Source: JACQAP01 sp035548375 (GTDB lineage Bacteria; Pseudomonadota; Gammaproteobacteria; Burkholderiales; JACQAP01). From it: a stretch of DNA of 64,000 nt. A program made the translations under genes and the position numbers. Shown piece by piece: positions 8,962 through 22,995 of the stretch. Each line of letters opens with the position of its first letter. The stretch's first letter is position 1. The stretch is taken from contig DASZTG010000031.1 of NCBI GenBank assembly GCA_035548375.1, positions 1-64,000 on the forward strand, in the 5' to 3' direction. Under the pieces are notes generated by a model. That model searched no databases and was not told the origin of the DNA. It was given only the letters and a program-made list of their open reading frames with translations.

Positions 8962-9702
8962 ATGCCTCGCTTTCGCCTTGCTTCGTACAACATCCATCTT
9001 GGCATCGGCCGCGACGGCGAGTTCCAGCCTGCGCGCATCGCGCAGGTCGTGAGTGAGATCGAAGCGGACGTGATCGCGCTGCAGGAAGTTTCCCTTGGCG
9101 CCGGCAAGTTCAACTTGCTCGACTATCTCGCCACGCAGACGGGCATGCAGGCCATCGCGGCACCGACCCTGGTCTCGCGCGTCGGCGAATACGGCAATGC
9201 CTTGCTGACGCGCCTTCACGTCGTAGAGGTCCATCGCTGGGACCTGAGCGTGGGCAGGCACGAGCCGCGCGGGGCGATCGATGCCTTGCTTCACGGCAAT
9301 GGCGGCAACCTGCGCGTCCTGGCGACTCACCTGGGCCTGCGCCCCGGCGAACGCCGCAAGCAGATTCGTGCATTGCTGGAAATCATCCGCCGCGACAACC
9401 GCTTCCCGACCGCCTTGCTTGGAGACGTCAACGAGTGGTTCCTGTGGGGCAGGCCGCTGCGCTGGATGCATCGCTATTTCGAGCGCACCCCCGCGTTGCC
9501 CACGTTTCCCTCGGGGCATCCGCTTTTCGCGCTGGACCGTATCTGGCTGGAACCCAGGCGCGCGTTGATGCGCATGGAAGTCCATGCAAGCACCGTTGCA
9601 AGAATGGCATCAGACCACCTTCCCATCGTCGCGGATATCGAGCTCGAAGACGCGGTGGCGCTCACCCGCCAGCTCCGCGACCGGTCGGCCACCGTGGCGT
9701 AG
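8962..9702 (+). CDS. endonuclease/exonuclease/phosphatase family protein
   Basis: A 246-residue EEP-superfamily hydrolase (metal-dependent phosphodiesterase fold). Visible motifs: SYNIHLGIGRDG at the N-terminus (Asn of the active site), LQEV with the metal-binding Glu, THLGLRPGER, GDVNEW, and SDHLPIVADIEL with the catalytic Asp-His. No signal peptide. Its position opposite the PLD-VTT gene suggests work on phospholipid head groups or nucleic acids, but the substrate cannot be read. It stops 3 nt before treS and so heads the trehalose gene run. Confidence 0.85.
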   Translation: MPRFRLASYNIHLGIGRDGEFQPARIAQVVSEIEADVIALQEVSLGAGKFNLLDYLATQTGMQAIAAPTLVSRVGEYGNALLTRLHVVEVHRWDLSVGRHEPRGAIDALLHGNGGNLRVLATHLGLRPGERRKQIRALLEIIRRDNRFPTALLGDVNEWFLWGRPLRWMHRYFERTPALPTFPSGHPLFALDRIWLEPRRALMRMEVHASTVARMASDHLPIVADIELEDAVALTRQLRDRSATVA

Positions 9703-9705
9703 CGC

Positions 9706-13017
<3,312 letters not shown>

Positions 13018-15154
13018 AACCCTCGGCCCGTCCGGTGACGGCGGTGTGGCCCGGTCGCTCGTATCCGCGCGGCGCGCACTGGGATGGCCAGGGCGTGAAC
13101 TTCGCGCTGTTCTCGGAGCACGCCGAGAAAGTCGAGCTTTGCCTGTTCGACGAAACCGGGCGCCACGAGATCCAGCGCATTGCGCTGCGCGAGCGCACGG
13201 ACGAGATCTGGCACTGCTACCTGCCGGAAGCGCGGCCGGGGCAGCTCTACGGCTATCGCGTCTACGGGCCGCACCAGCCGGAGCATGGCCATCGCTTCAA
13301 CCCCCACAAGCTGCTGCTCGATCCCTACGCCTTCAGCGTGGACGGCAGCCTGCGCTGGACCGACGCGCTGTTCGGCTACACCATAGGCGGCAAGCGCGAA
13401 GACCTTTCGCTGGACCGGCGCGACAGCGCCAGCGTCATGATGAAGAGCAAGGTCATCGACGGCGCGTTCACCTGGGGCGACGATCGCCATCCGGCCATCG
13501 CCTGGAACGACATGGTGATCTACGAGCTGCACGTCGGCGGCTTCACGAGGCAGCACCCGGAAGTGCCGCCCGCGTTGCGCGGCAGCTTCGCGGGCCTCGC
13601 CTGCCCGCCGGTGGTGGACCACCTGCGCAGGCTCGGCGTGACGACCGTCGAGCTGATGCCGGTGCACGCGTTCGTGGACGATCGCTACCTGGTCGAGAAG
13701 GGGCTGCGCAACTACTGGGGCTACAACACCATCGGCTTCTTCGCGCCCGACAAGCGCTACTGCGCGTCCGGCAAGGTGGACGAATTCAAGACCATGGTGA
13801 AGACGCTGCACAGCGCCGGCATCGAAGTCATCCTCGACGTCGTCTACAACCATACCGCCGAGGGCAACCACTGTGGCCCGACCTTGTGCTTTCGCGGCGT
13901 CGACAATGCATCGTACTACCGCCTGGTCGGCGAGAATCCGCGCTACTACCAGGATTACACCGGCTGCGGCAACACGCTCAACATGCGCAACCCGCGCGTG
14001 CTGCAGCTCATCATGGACTCGCTGCGCTACTGGGTCACGGAAATGCACGTCGACGGCTTTCGCTTCGACCTGGCCGCGGCGCTGGCGCGGGAACTGCACG
14101 AAGTCGACCGGCTCGGCGCCTTTTTCGATATCCTGCGCCAGGATCCGGTGCTGTCGCAGGTCAAGCTGATCGCCGAGCCGTGGGACCTGGGCGAGGGCGG
14201 CTACCAGGTCGGCAACTTTCCGGTGGGCTGGGCGGAATGGAACGACAAGTATCGCGACACCATGCGCGCGTACTGGAAAGGCGACGGCGGGTTGATCGGC
14301 GAGTTCGCGCGGCGCCTGACCGGATCGAACGACCTGTACGGCCACAACGGGCGCAGCCCTTGCGCGAGCATCAATTTCGTCACGGCGCATGACGGCTTCA
14401 CCTTGCACGACCTGGTCTCGTACAACGACAAGCACAACGAAGCCAACGGCGAGGGCAACCAGGACGGCACCAACAACAATGTCTCGTGGAATTGCGGCGT
14501 GGAAGGGCCGACGGACGATGCCGCGGTCAAAACCCTGCGCGAGCGCCAGAAGCGCAACATGATCGCCACCGTGCTGCTGTCCCAGGGCGTGCCCATGCTG
14601 CTCGCCGGCGACGAGATCGGCCGCAGCCAGCAGGGCAACAACAATGCCTACTGCCAGGACAACGAACTGTCCTGGATCGACTGGAATTTCGACGAGGCCG
14701 GCCAGCAGCTGATGGAATTCATGATGCGCATGATCGCGACCCGGCGCGACCATCCGGTGTTTCGCCAGCGCGCCTTTTTCCGCGGCCAGCCGATCGCCGG
14801 CGGCAAGGAGAAGGACATCCTCTGGCTCAAGCCGGACGGCACGGAAATGAACGCCGAGGAATGGAACAAGGATTTCGCGCGCTGCCTCGGCGTTTACCTG
14901 TCCGGCGAGGCCCTGCGCGAAACCGACGCGCGCGGACGCCCCGTGCACGACGCCAGCTTCCTGGTGTTGTTCAACGCGCACCACGACACCATCGGTTTTC
15001 GCCTGCCGCGCTTCGATTCGGGTGACGAATGGTTCGCGCAGGTCGATACCGCGCACGAGACGGGCCGGCCCGAACTGCACTCGCTGCGCGCCGGCGCCGA
15101 ATATCCGCTGCAGGGACGATCGCTGGCCTTGCTGCGCCGGATCGACATGCCGGC

Positions 15155-16999
15155 ATGAGGCGTCACCACCGCATGCCTTTCGGCGCCGGGTTCGACGGCC
15201 ACGGCAACGTCCACTTCAAGCTCTGGGCGCCGGACGCCTCCGAGGTCTCGCTGAAGCTGAGGCAGGACGGAGCCGAGACCCTCCTGCCGATGCGCGGCAC
15301 CGGCGGCGGCTGGTTCGCTACCGCGCTGTCGAAGGTGAATGCCGGTGCGCGCTATGCGTTTCGCATCGACAAGAAGCTGGACGTGCCCGATCCCGCCTCG
15401 CGCTTCAATCCCGACGACGTGCACGGCATGAGCGAGGTCATCGATCCGCATGCGTTCGAATGGCCCGACGCCGAGTGGAGGGGCAGGCCGTGGGAAGAGG
15501 CGGTGATCTATGAGCTGCACGTGGGAACGTTCACGCCCGAGGGCAGCTTCAATGCGGCCATCGCGCGGCTCGACTATCTGGCGAGGCTGGGCGTCACGGC
15601 GATCGAGCTCATGCCGCTCGCGGATTTCCCGGGCAAGCGCAACTGGGGCTACGACGGCGTGCTGCAGTTCGCGCCGGACTCCTCGTACGGCCGGCCGGAG
15701 GACCTGAAGAGCCTGGTGGCGGCTGCGCATGCGCGCGGCCTCATGGTGTTCCTCGACGTCGTCTACAACCACTTCGGACCGGAAGGCGACTACCTGCACG
15801 CCTACGCCGAGCATTTCTTCAACCCGGCGCACAAGACGCCCTGGGGCGCGGCGATCAATTTCGACGGCGAGCGCTCGCGTGCCGTGCGCGATTTCTTCAT
15901 CCACAACGCGCTGTACTGGCTGGACGAATTCCATTTCGACGGGCTGCGGCTGGACGCGATCCATGCCATCGCGGACGATTCGCGGCCCGACCTCGTCACC
16001 GAGCTGGCATCCGCCGTGCGCGCCGGGCCGGGCCGATCCCGGCACGTGCACCTGGTCCTGGAGAACGACCGCAACGAATCCTGGCGGCTGATTCGCGAGG
16101 CCGGCACCAGGCCGCGCCAGGCCACGGCGCAGTGGAACGACGACTTCCACCACCCGATGCACGTGCTCGCGACCGGCGAGGACGCCGGCTATTACCACGA
16201 CTATCACGACCGGCCCGCCTGGTGGCTGGGCAGGGCGCTGGCGGAGGGCTTCGGCTACCAGGGGCAAAAATCCGGCTATCGCGAGGGCAAGCGCCGCGGC
16301 GAGCCGACGCGCGGGCTGCCGCCGACGGCCTTCGTGAACTTCCTGCAGAACCACGACCAGGTCGGCAACCGTGCGCTCGGCGAAAGATTGTCCGCGCTCG
16401 TGCCGGCCCATGTGCTGAAGCTCGAGGTGGTGTGCATGCTGCTGGCGCCGGCGATCCCGATGCTGTTTATGGGCGAGGAATTCGCCGCGAGCGCGCCCTT
16501 CCTGTTTTTCTGCGATTTCGGCGCGGACCTGGCACCCAAGGTCGCCGAAGGCCGGCGCGCGGAGTTCGCCGCCTTCGACCGTTTTCGCGAGCCGGGGCGG
16601 CTGGCGCAAATTCCCGATCCCGGCGCCGAGCCCACATTCCTGGCTTCCAAGCTCGACTGGAACGAGATGGCGGATCCCGCCCATTCCGACTGGCACAGCC
16701 TTTACAGCGAACTGCTTGAATTGCGCCGGCGCCTGGTCGTCCCGCATCTGTATGACGACGGCGACCGGTACAAGGCGACTTTCGCCGTCGACGATCACCA
16801 TCTTGGTGTCGATTGGGTACTGGGCGACGGCGCGCAACTTCACCTGCGCGCGAATTTCTCCGGCGAGGAATGGAAGGGCATGCGCCATGCGCCGGGCGAG
16901 GTCATCTGGCCCGGCGCCGCCGGGAACGACGCCTCTGCGGACCAGGCGTCGCTCGCCCCCTGGTCGGCGCTGTGGACGCTGGAGACCGTGCGTGATTGA
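15155..16999 (+). CDS. treZ: malto-oligosyltrehalose trehalohydrolase TreZ
   Basis: A 614-residue GH13 enzyme that releases trehalose from maltooligosyl-trehalose made by TreY. An N-terminal beta-sandwich (MPFGAGFDGHGNVHFKLWAP) is followed by the barrel, with Asp267 (GLRLDAIHAI), Glu303 (LVLENDRNE) and Asp401 (QNHDQVGN). Start at the ATG that overlaps the glgX stop (ATGA); an ATG six codons on is an alternative. Its stop overlaps the GTG of treY. Cytoplasmic. Confidence 0.93.
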   Translation: MRRHHRMPFGAGFDGHGNVHFKLWAPDASEVSLKLRQDGAETLLPMRGTGGGWFATALSKVNAGARYAFRIDKKLDVPDPASRFNPDDVHGMSEVIDPHAFEWPDAEWRGRPWEEAVIYELHVGTFTPEGSFNAAIARLDYLARLGVTAIELMPLADFPGKRNWGYDGVLQFAPDSSYGRPEDLKSLVAAAHARGLMVFLDVVYNHFGPEGDYLHAYAEHFFNPAHKTPWGAAINFDGERSRAVRDFFIHNALYWLDEFHFDGLRLDAIHAIADDSRPDLVTELASAVRAGPGRSRHVHLVLENDRNESWRLIREAGTRPRQATAQWNDDFHHPMHVLATGEDAGYYHDYHDRPAWWLGRALAEGFGYQGQKSGYREGKRRGEPTRGLPPTAFVNFLQNHDQVGNRALGERLSALVPAHVLKLEVVCMLLAPAIPMLFMGEEFAASAPFLFFCDFGADLAPKVAEGRRAEFAAFDRFREPGRLAQIPDPGAEPTFLASKLDWNEMADPAHSDWHSLYSELLELRRRLVVPHLYDDGDRYKATFAVDDHHLGVDWVLGDGAQLHLRANFSGEEWKGMRHAPGEVIWPGAAGNDASADQASLAPWSALWTLETVRD

Positions 17000-19907
17000 G
17001 CCGGATCGCCGTGCCGACGCCCCGCATGCCGAACGCGACGATGCGCGATCGAAGGGACGCGACGATCGCGTTCGCGTACCGCGGGCGACTTACCGCTTGC
17101 AGCTTCACGCCGGATTCCGCCTGCGCGACGCGATCGAGATCGTGCCCTACCTCGCGGACCTGGGAATCAGCCATGTCTATTGCTCGCCCTACCTGCGCGC
17201 CCGTCCGGGAAGCTCGCATGGCTACGACATCGTCGACCATCGCACGCTGAACCCGGAGATCGGCTCCCGCGACGAGCTCGAGACCTTCGTGGCCTGCCTG
17301 CACGAGCACGGCATGGGCCAGGTCATGGACGTGGTGCCCAATCACATGGGCATCATGGGCGCCGACAACGCCTGGTGGCTCGACGTGCTCGAGAACGGCC
17401 AGGCTTCGCTGTACGCCGATTTTTTCGACATCGACTGGCACCCGGCCGATCCGGACCTCGAAAACCGCGTGCTGATTCCGGTGTTGGGCGGCCACTACGG
17501 CGAGGTACTCGCGCGCGGCGAGCTGGTGCTCGGCTTCGACGGCGCGGCGAGCCAGTTCGCGGTGCGCTATTTCGACCATCTCTTCCCGATCGATCCGCGC
17601 GAGTATCCGCGCATCCTTGCACTGGCGCTGGGGGCGGCCTCCATGGCGGCGATACCGTCGGATGCGCTGGCGGAATTGCGCTCCCTTATCACGGCGTTCG
17701 GCAATCTCCCGCATCGCGATGCCACGGAAAGCCGCGAGATGCACGAGCGCGGAACGAGGACGCGCACGCTGAAGGGCAGGCTGGCGGCGCTGGTTGCATC
17801 CCAGGCAGCCGTGGCGAATGCGGTGCAGGGCGCGTTGCTGTCCTTCAACGGCGAGGCCGGCGTGGCGACAAGCTTCGACTTGCTGCACGACCTGCTCGAG
17901 TCGCAGGCTTACCGGCTGGCCTTCTGGCGCGTGGCGTCGGACGAGATCAATTACCGGCGTTTCTTCGACATCAACGAGCTGGCCGCGCTGCGCATGGAGA
18001 GCGAGGCGGTTTTCGAAGAGACGCACGCGCTGATTTTCGAGCTCGTCGCCGCCGGCCTGGTGGACGCCTTGCGCATCGACCATCCGGACGGGCTGTACGA
18101 TCCGGCGGCTTATTTCCGGCGGCTGCAGGACAGGCTGCGCTCGCTGACGCCGGCGGGCCGCGGCGTCTACGTCAGCGTCGAGAAAATCATCGCGCCGTTC
18201 GAGAACATGCCGGAGAGCTGGGCCGTCAGCGGCACCACCGGCTACCGCTATGCGAACGTGGTGAACGGCCTGTTCGTCGATTCGGCCGCCGAAAGCCGCT
18301 TCACGCGCCTGTACCGGGCCTTCGTCGGCGACCAGTCGTCGTTCGCGGAAATCGCGCAGCGATCCAAGTTCGTCATCCTGCGCGATGCGCTGGCGAGCGA
18401 ATTGACCGTGTTGTCGAACCGGCTCATGCGCATCGCGCGCGCGGACCGGCGCACGCGCGACTACACACTGAACACGCTGCGCCGCGCGCTGAGCGAGGTG
18501 ATCGCCGTCTTTCCGGTGTATCGCACCTACATAGCGGACGAGGTCTCGGCAGACGACAGGCGCTACATCGAATGGGCCGTGGGACTCGCGCGCAAGGCGA
18601 GCCGCGCGGCCGACACCGGCATATTCGACTTCATCAAGTCGTCGATGCTGGCGGAGTCATCCGACCCGGCGCTGCTCGCCAGCGTCAATCGCTTCGCGCG
18701 CAAGGTCCAGCAGCTCACGGCGCCGGTCATGGCGAAAGGGGTGGAGGACACCAGCTTCTACATCTACAACCGCCTCGTTTCGCTGAACGACGTCGGCGGC
18801 GATCCGGCGACCTTCGGCTACGGCGTCAACGCCTTCCATGGCGCCAGCGCCGATCGCGCGGCGAAATGGCCGCATACCATGCTGGCCACTTCCACGCACG
18901 ACAACAAGCGGTCGGAGGACGTGCGCGCGCGCATCGACGTGCTGTCGGAAATGCCGGACGCGTGGCAAAAGAGCCTGCGACGCTGGGGCAGGCTGAACCT
19001 CGCCAAGAAACGCGAGGTCGACGGCGAGCTCGCACCCTCGCGCAACGACGAGTACCTGCTTTATCAGACCTTGATAGGCAGTTTCCCGTGCGGCGAAGCC
19101 GGTGCGGGCCTGGCTGCCTATCGCGAACGCATCGGCCGCTACATGCTCAAGGCGGTGCGCGAAGCCAAAGTGCACACGAGCTGGATCAGCAACAACACCG
19201 GCTACGAAGCGGCAGTGCTGCATTTCGTCGAAGACCTGCTGGTCGACTTGCCGCGCAACGTTTTCCTGAAGGAGCTGCGCGCGATGGCGCGCGAGGTTGC
19301 GTGGTTCGGCAGGCTCAACAGCCTGTCGATGACGTTGCTGAAGCTGACGTCCCCGGGCGTGCCCGACATCTACCAGGGCAACGAGATCCGGGATTTCTCG
19401 CTGGCCGATCCGGACAATCGTCGCCTGGTGGACTTCGCGCTGCGGCGGCGGCTGCTGACGCAAGTGGAGTCCGCGGATTTTGCGGCGGCGATCGCGAACC
19501 CGGGGGACGGCGGCGACAAGCTGTTCGTCATCCGCAATCTGCTGGCGCTGCGCAGCCGGCTGCCGGCGCTTTTCCTCGAGGGCGGCTATACGCCGCTGCA
19601 GGCAGTGGGTGAAAAATCGAGCCACGTCGTCGCCTATGCGCGACGCCACGAAGGCTGCAGCCTGGTCGCCGCCGCCGGTCGCCTGTTCGTCTCGCTGGGC
19701 GCCTCGCCTGGCGCGATGCCGGATGCCGCGCTATGGGGCGATGCCAGGATCGAGATTCCATTCCTGGCAGAGGGCACCGCGCTGCGCGACGTGCTCTCCG
19801 GCAAGCTGGTGCGCGTGCGCGCCGGAGGCGTGGCGCTTGCGGAAGTCTTCGGCACCGCGTGCGTCGCCGCGCTGGTGCATGACGGCGCGACGTCGGCGAG
19901 GCACTGA
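16992..19907 (+). CDS. treY: malto-oligosyltrehalose synthase TreY
   Basis: A 971-residue GH13 enzyme that converts the reducing end of maltodextrins to a trehalose unit, the step before TreZ. Motifs: ATYRLQLHAGFRLRDA near the N-terminus, MDVVPNHMGIMG, Asp363 (DALRIDHPDG), Glu397 (VEKIIAPFE), Asp637 (STHDNKRSED), and KGVEDTSFYIYNRL typical of TreY. Start is a GTG at 16992 overlapping the treZ stop; about 30 non-conserved residues precede the family N-terminus, so a later start is possible. The TreY/TreZ route and TreS together give two ways to make trehalose. Confidence 0.92.
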   Translation: MIEPDRRADAPHAERDDARSKGRDDRVRVPRATYRLQLHAGFRLRDAIEIVPYLADLGISHVYCSPYLRARPGSSHGYDIVDHRTLNPEIGSRDELETFVACLHEHGMGQVMDVVPNHMGIMGADNAWWLDVLENGQASLYADFFDIDWHPADPDLENRVLIPVLGGHYGEVLARGELVLGFDGAASQFAVRYFDHLFPIDPREYPRILALALGAASMAAIPSDALAELRSLITAFGNLPHRDATESREMHERGTRTRTLKGRLAALVASQAAVANAVQGALLSFNGEAGVATSFDLLHDLLESQAYRLAFWRVASDEINYRRFFDINELAALRMESEAVFEETHALIFELVAAGLVDALRIDHPDGLYDPAAYFRRLQDRLRSLTPAGRGVYVSVEKIIAPFENMPESWAVSGTTGYRYANVVNGLFVDSAAESRFTRLYRAFVGDQSSFAEIAQRSKFVILRDALASELTVLSNRLMRIARADRRTRDYTLNTLRRALSEVIAVFPVYRTYIADEVSADDRRYIEWAVGLARKASRAADTGIFDFIKSSMLAESSDPALLASVNRFARKVQQLTAPVMAKGVEDTSFYIYNRLVSLNDVGGDPATFGYGVNAFHGASADRAAKWPHTMLATSTHDNKRSEDVRARIDVLSEMPDAWQKSLRRWGRLNLAKKREVDGELAPSRNDEYLLYQTLIGSFPCGEAGAGLAAYRERIGRYMLKAVREAKVHTSWISNNTGYEAAVLHFVEDLLVDLPRNVFLKELRAMAREVAWFGRLNSLSMTLLKLTSPGVPDIYQGNEIRDFSLADPDNRRLVDFALRRRLLTQVESADFAAAIANPGDGGDKLFVIRNLLALRSRLPALFLEGGYTPLQAVGEKSSHVVAYARRHEGCSLVAAAGRLFVSLGASPGAMPDAALWGDARIEIPFLAEGTALRDVLSGKLVRVRAGGVALAEVFGTACVAALVHDGATSARH

Positions 19908-19910
19908 GTC

Positions 19911-20984
19911 ATGGGATCCCAATCGATGCTTCACGAGTACGTGGCGGTCGGATTCTCGGCCGCGGTGGCGCTGGCGATCGTCATCGTCGGCTTGCGCATT
20001 GCCATGAAAATCGGGCGCCGGCTGGTGCGACACCATGTGGTCGCGGGCGCGATCCTCGACTACGCGGAGGAACCGGCGCGCCTGCTGCTGTCGCTGCTCG
20101 CGCTGCAGGGCGTATGGCATGCCGCGCCGGACACCTTGCCGCACATGGAAGGCCTGCGCCATCTCACCGTCGTGCTGCTGATCGGCGCCATGACCTGGCT
20201 GCTGGTCAGGATCATCGAGTCCGCGAACCGGATCGTGGCACAGACGCATCCGGTGAACGTGGCGGACAACCTGCGCGCGCGATCCATCAATACGCAGACT
20301 CGCGTGCTGGGCCGGACCTTGATGTTGCTGGTGATCCTGTTCGGCGTGGCCTCGGCACTGATGACCTTCCCCAGCGTGCGACAGATCGGCACCGGCCTGC
20401 TCGCATCCGCGGGCCTGGCGGGGCTGGTGGTCGGCTTCGCGGCGAAACCGCTGCTCGGGAACGTCCTGGCCGGGCTACAGATCGCGCTGACCCAGCCGAT
20501 CCGGCTGGACGACGTCGTCGTGCTGCAGGGTGAGTTCGGCCGGGTAGAGGAGATCACGGGCTCCTACGTCGTGGTGGCGCTGTGGGACGAGAGGCGGCTC
20601 GTGGTGCCGTTGCAATGGTTCATCGAAAACCCGTTCCAGAACTGGACGCGCACGTCGGCGCAGATCCTGGGCTCGGTGTTCCTGTGGGTGGATTTCGGAT
20701 TTTCGGTGGATGCGCTGCGTGCGGAGGCGAAGAGGCTGTGCGAGGCGCGCGCGGAATGGGATCGGCGCGTCTGCGGCGTTCAGGTCACGGATGCGAACGA
20801 GCGCGCGATGCAATTGCGCGTGCTGGTGAGCTCGGCGTCGGCCTCGCTTAATTTCGACCTGCGCTGCTTCGTGCGCGAGAAACTCATCGAATTCATCCGC
20901 CGCGAGCATCCGCAATACCTGCCGAAGCTGCGCACGGAACTCCCCGGCGTCGCAGCGCAGCCGGAACCGGCCGCGTCGGCCTGA
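19911..20984 (+). CDS. mechanosensitive ion channel (MscS family)
   Basis: A 357-residue MscS-type channel that opens under membrane tension to release solutes during hypo-osmotic shock. Four hydrophobic segments lie between about residues 10 and 175. The pore helix (LLASAGLAGLVVGFAAKPLLGNVLAGLQIAL region, about 160-190) is the conserved MscS signature. The cytoplasmic beta domain follows (PIRLDDVVVLQGEFGRVEEI). The ATG is 3 nt after the treY stop, so it is very probably translated from the same mRNA. This ties compatible-solute synthesis to solute release. It converges on the hybrid kinase with 5 nt between stops. Confidence 0.9.
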   Translation: MGSQSMLHEYVAVGFSAAVALAIVIVGLRIAMKIGRRLVRHHVVAGAILDYAEEPARLLLSLLALQGVWHAAPDTLPHMEGLRHLTVVLLIGAMTWLLVRIIESANRIVAQTHPVNVADNLRARSINTQTRVLGRTLMLLVILFGVASALMTFPSVRQIGTGLLASAGLAGLVVGFAAKPLLGNVLAGLQIALTQPIRLDDVVVLQGEFGRVEEITGSYVVVALWDERRLVVPLQWFIENPFQNWTRTSAQILGSVFLWVDFGFSVDALRAEAKRLCEARAEWDRRVCGVQVTDANERAMQLRVLVSSASASLNFDLRCFVREKLIEFIRREHPQYLPKLRTELPGVAAQPEPAASA

Positions 20985-20989
20985 CCTGG

Positions 20990-22975
20990 CTACTTGCTGT
21001 GTTTCGCGAGGTTGTCGACGACCGACAGCAACTCGCTGACTTCGACCGGCTTGGCGAGATGCATCTGGAAACCGGAGGCCAGCGCGCGGAAGCGATCGTC
21101 TGATCGCGCATAGGCCGTCAAGGCGATTGCCGGCACCGTGCCTCCCTTGTCAGCCGGCCGGCCGCGCACCGCGCGAATGAACGAGTAGCCGTCCTGTCCC
21201 GGCATGCCGATGTCGGACAGCAGGACCGTCGGCACCTCGCGGTCGAGTTGCGCGAGCGCTTCGGCCGCGCCGGATGCCGTGGTTACGTTGGCGCCCGCCT
21301 GCCGCAATACGGTGGCGAGGATGTCGCGGGCGTCCTCGTCGTCGTCCACCACCAGCAGCTTCGTTCCCGACAAATCGGGCGTCTTGCCGGGTTCCGGCTT
21401 GCCCGATACGTGCATGGCGCCAGGGGGAAGGGGTGAGGCCTTGGCATCGTCTATCGAGCGCACGGGCAGCGTTACCGTGAAGATCGAGCCGCGGCCTTTG
21501 CCCTCGCTTTCGGCGCGCACGCGGCCGCCGTGCAGCTCGACCAGTTGCCGCACGATCGCCAGCCCGAGTCCGAGGCCCGGGTGCTTGCGCGTGCTGCTGC
21601 CGTCGGCCTGGCGGAACGGATGGAACACGAAGGGCAGGAAATGCGGATCGATGCCGGCGCCGTCGTCCTTGACGGTCAGCACGACGTTCGAGCCCACGCG
21701 CTCGACTTTCACATCGATGTTGCCGTCCTTGCCGGAAAATTTCACGGCGTTGGTCAGCAGGTTCCACGCGACCTGCTGCAGGCGGTCCGGGTCGGCGGCC
21801 GTCAAGCCGATGTTGCGGTCCAGATCGACAATCAGGTTGACGCCCTTCGCCTGCGCGGCCGGCCTGACGGTGTCGAGCGCCATCTCGACCACCGTGACCG
21901 GGCTGGTGGCGCGGACGTCCAGCCGCAGCTTGCCGCTGATGATGCGCGAAACGTCCAGCAGGTCGTTGATGAGCTGGCTTTGCGACTGCGCGCTGCGATC
22001 TATGGATTCCAGCGCGCGCGTCGACGCGGAAGTGTCCAGCTGTCCCGAGCGTAGCAGGTGGATCCAGCCGATGATGGCGTTGAGCGGCGTGCGCAACTCG
22101 TGCGAGACCGTGGCCAGGAATTCGTCCTTGAGCCGCGTCGCATCCTCGGCTTCGAGCCGCGCCGCCTGCTCGCGCTTGAGCAGCTCTTCGCGCTCGATCT
22201 CGGCGCGCTTGCGCTCGGTGATGTCCAGGGCGACGCCGATGATCTGCGCGGCGCGGCCACCCGCGTCGCGCACGACGGTGGCCTGCGATGCGATCCAGCA
22301 AACGTCGCCATTGCGGCTGATCGCGCGGTATTGCACGTCGTATGGCGCGCTATCCGCGAGTGCGGCCGCCAGCGCGGCGTCGAGATTGTCGCGATCGTCG
22401 GGATGCAGGCGATACAGGCCGCCGCTGGAGAGTTGGCCGATCGCGGGCAGGTCGCAGCCGCCGGTGAATTCCACCGCCGAGAGCGACGTGCGCCCCGAGA
22501 GGTCGACGTTCCAGGTGTTCAGCTTTGCGGTACTGGTGGCGAGGCGCAGCACGCGCTCGTTCTCGCGGACTTTCTCCTCGGCGCGGCGCAGGCGCAGCAG
22601 CGCGCGCACGTTGGCCAGGAGTTCGCCGGGCTCCATCGGCTCAACCAGGTAGCTGTCGGCGCCGCTGTCCAGCGCCTTGATGCGCGACGATCCGTCCACG
22701 AAGGTGGCGGAGGTCTGCAGCACGAGCGTCAGCGCGAGATTCGGGTTGGCGCGAATCGTGCGGCAGATGTCCATGCCGTTCATGTCCGGCAGCTTGACGT
22801 CGAGCAGGATCAGCGCCGGCCGGTGCTCATCGATGAGCTGCAGCGCTTGCGTGCCGGTCCCCGCTTCGATGACGGTGAACCCGTTGGCGCGCAGCACCCG
22901 GCTTTTGGCGTAGCGCATTGCCTCGTTGTCGTCGACATTCAGGATCAGCGGCTGGCTTTGGATTTGTTCCGGCAT
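20990..22975 (-). CDS. hybrid histidine kinase REC-PAS-HisKA-HATPase-REC
   Basis: 661 residues from the ATG at 22975; the frame runs further upstream only into the neighbouring gene. Domains in order: receiver (residues ~10-130, phospho-Asp59 in LLDVKLPD), PAS (~150-270, with a PAC end DITERKRAE), HisKA with FLATVSHELRTPLNAII, HATPase (KFSGKDG, DDGAGID, GLGLAIVRQL) and a C-terminal receiver (LLSDIGMPGQDGY). No transmembrane segment, so cytoplasmic. It follows the RsbT-kinase gene at a distance of 20 nt. It has no DNA-binding domain; its output partner is not in the window. Confidence 0.9.
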   Translation of the reverse strand: MPEQIQSQPLILNVDDNEAMRYAKSRVLRANGFTVIEAGTGTQALQLIDEHRPALILLDVKLPDMNGMDICRTIRANPNLALTLVLQTSATFVDGSSRIKALDSGADSYLVEPMEPGELLANVRALLRLRRAEEKVRENERVLRLATSTAKLNTWNVDLSGRTSLSAVEFTGGCDLPAIGQLSSGGLYRLHPDDRDNLDAALAAALADSAPYDVQYRAISRNGDVCWIASQATVVRDAGGRAAQIIGVALDITERKRAEIEREELLKREQAARLEAEDATRLKDEFLATVSHELRTPLNAIIGWIHLLRSGQLDTSASTRALESIDRSAQSQSQLINDLLDVSRIISGKLRLDVRATSPVTVVEMALDTVRPAAQAKGVNLIVDLDRNIGLTAADPDRLQQVAWNLLTNAVKFSGKDGNIDVKVERVGSNVVLTVKDDGAGIDPHFLPFVFHPFRQADGSSTRKHPGLGLGLAIVRQLVELHGGRVRAESEGKGRGSIFTVTLPVRSIDDAKASPLPPGAMHVSGKPEPGKTPDLSGTKLLVVDDDEDARDILATVLRQAGANVTTASGAAEALAQLDREVPTVLLSDIGMPGQDGYSFIRAVRGRPADKGGTVPAIALTAYARSDDRFRALASGFQMHLAKPVEVSELLSVVDNLAKHSK

Positions 22976-22995
22976 GGCGAGTGTCCGTTGGCGTA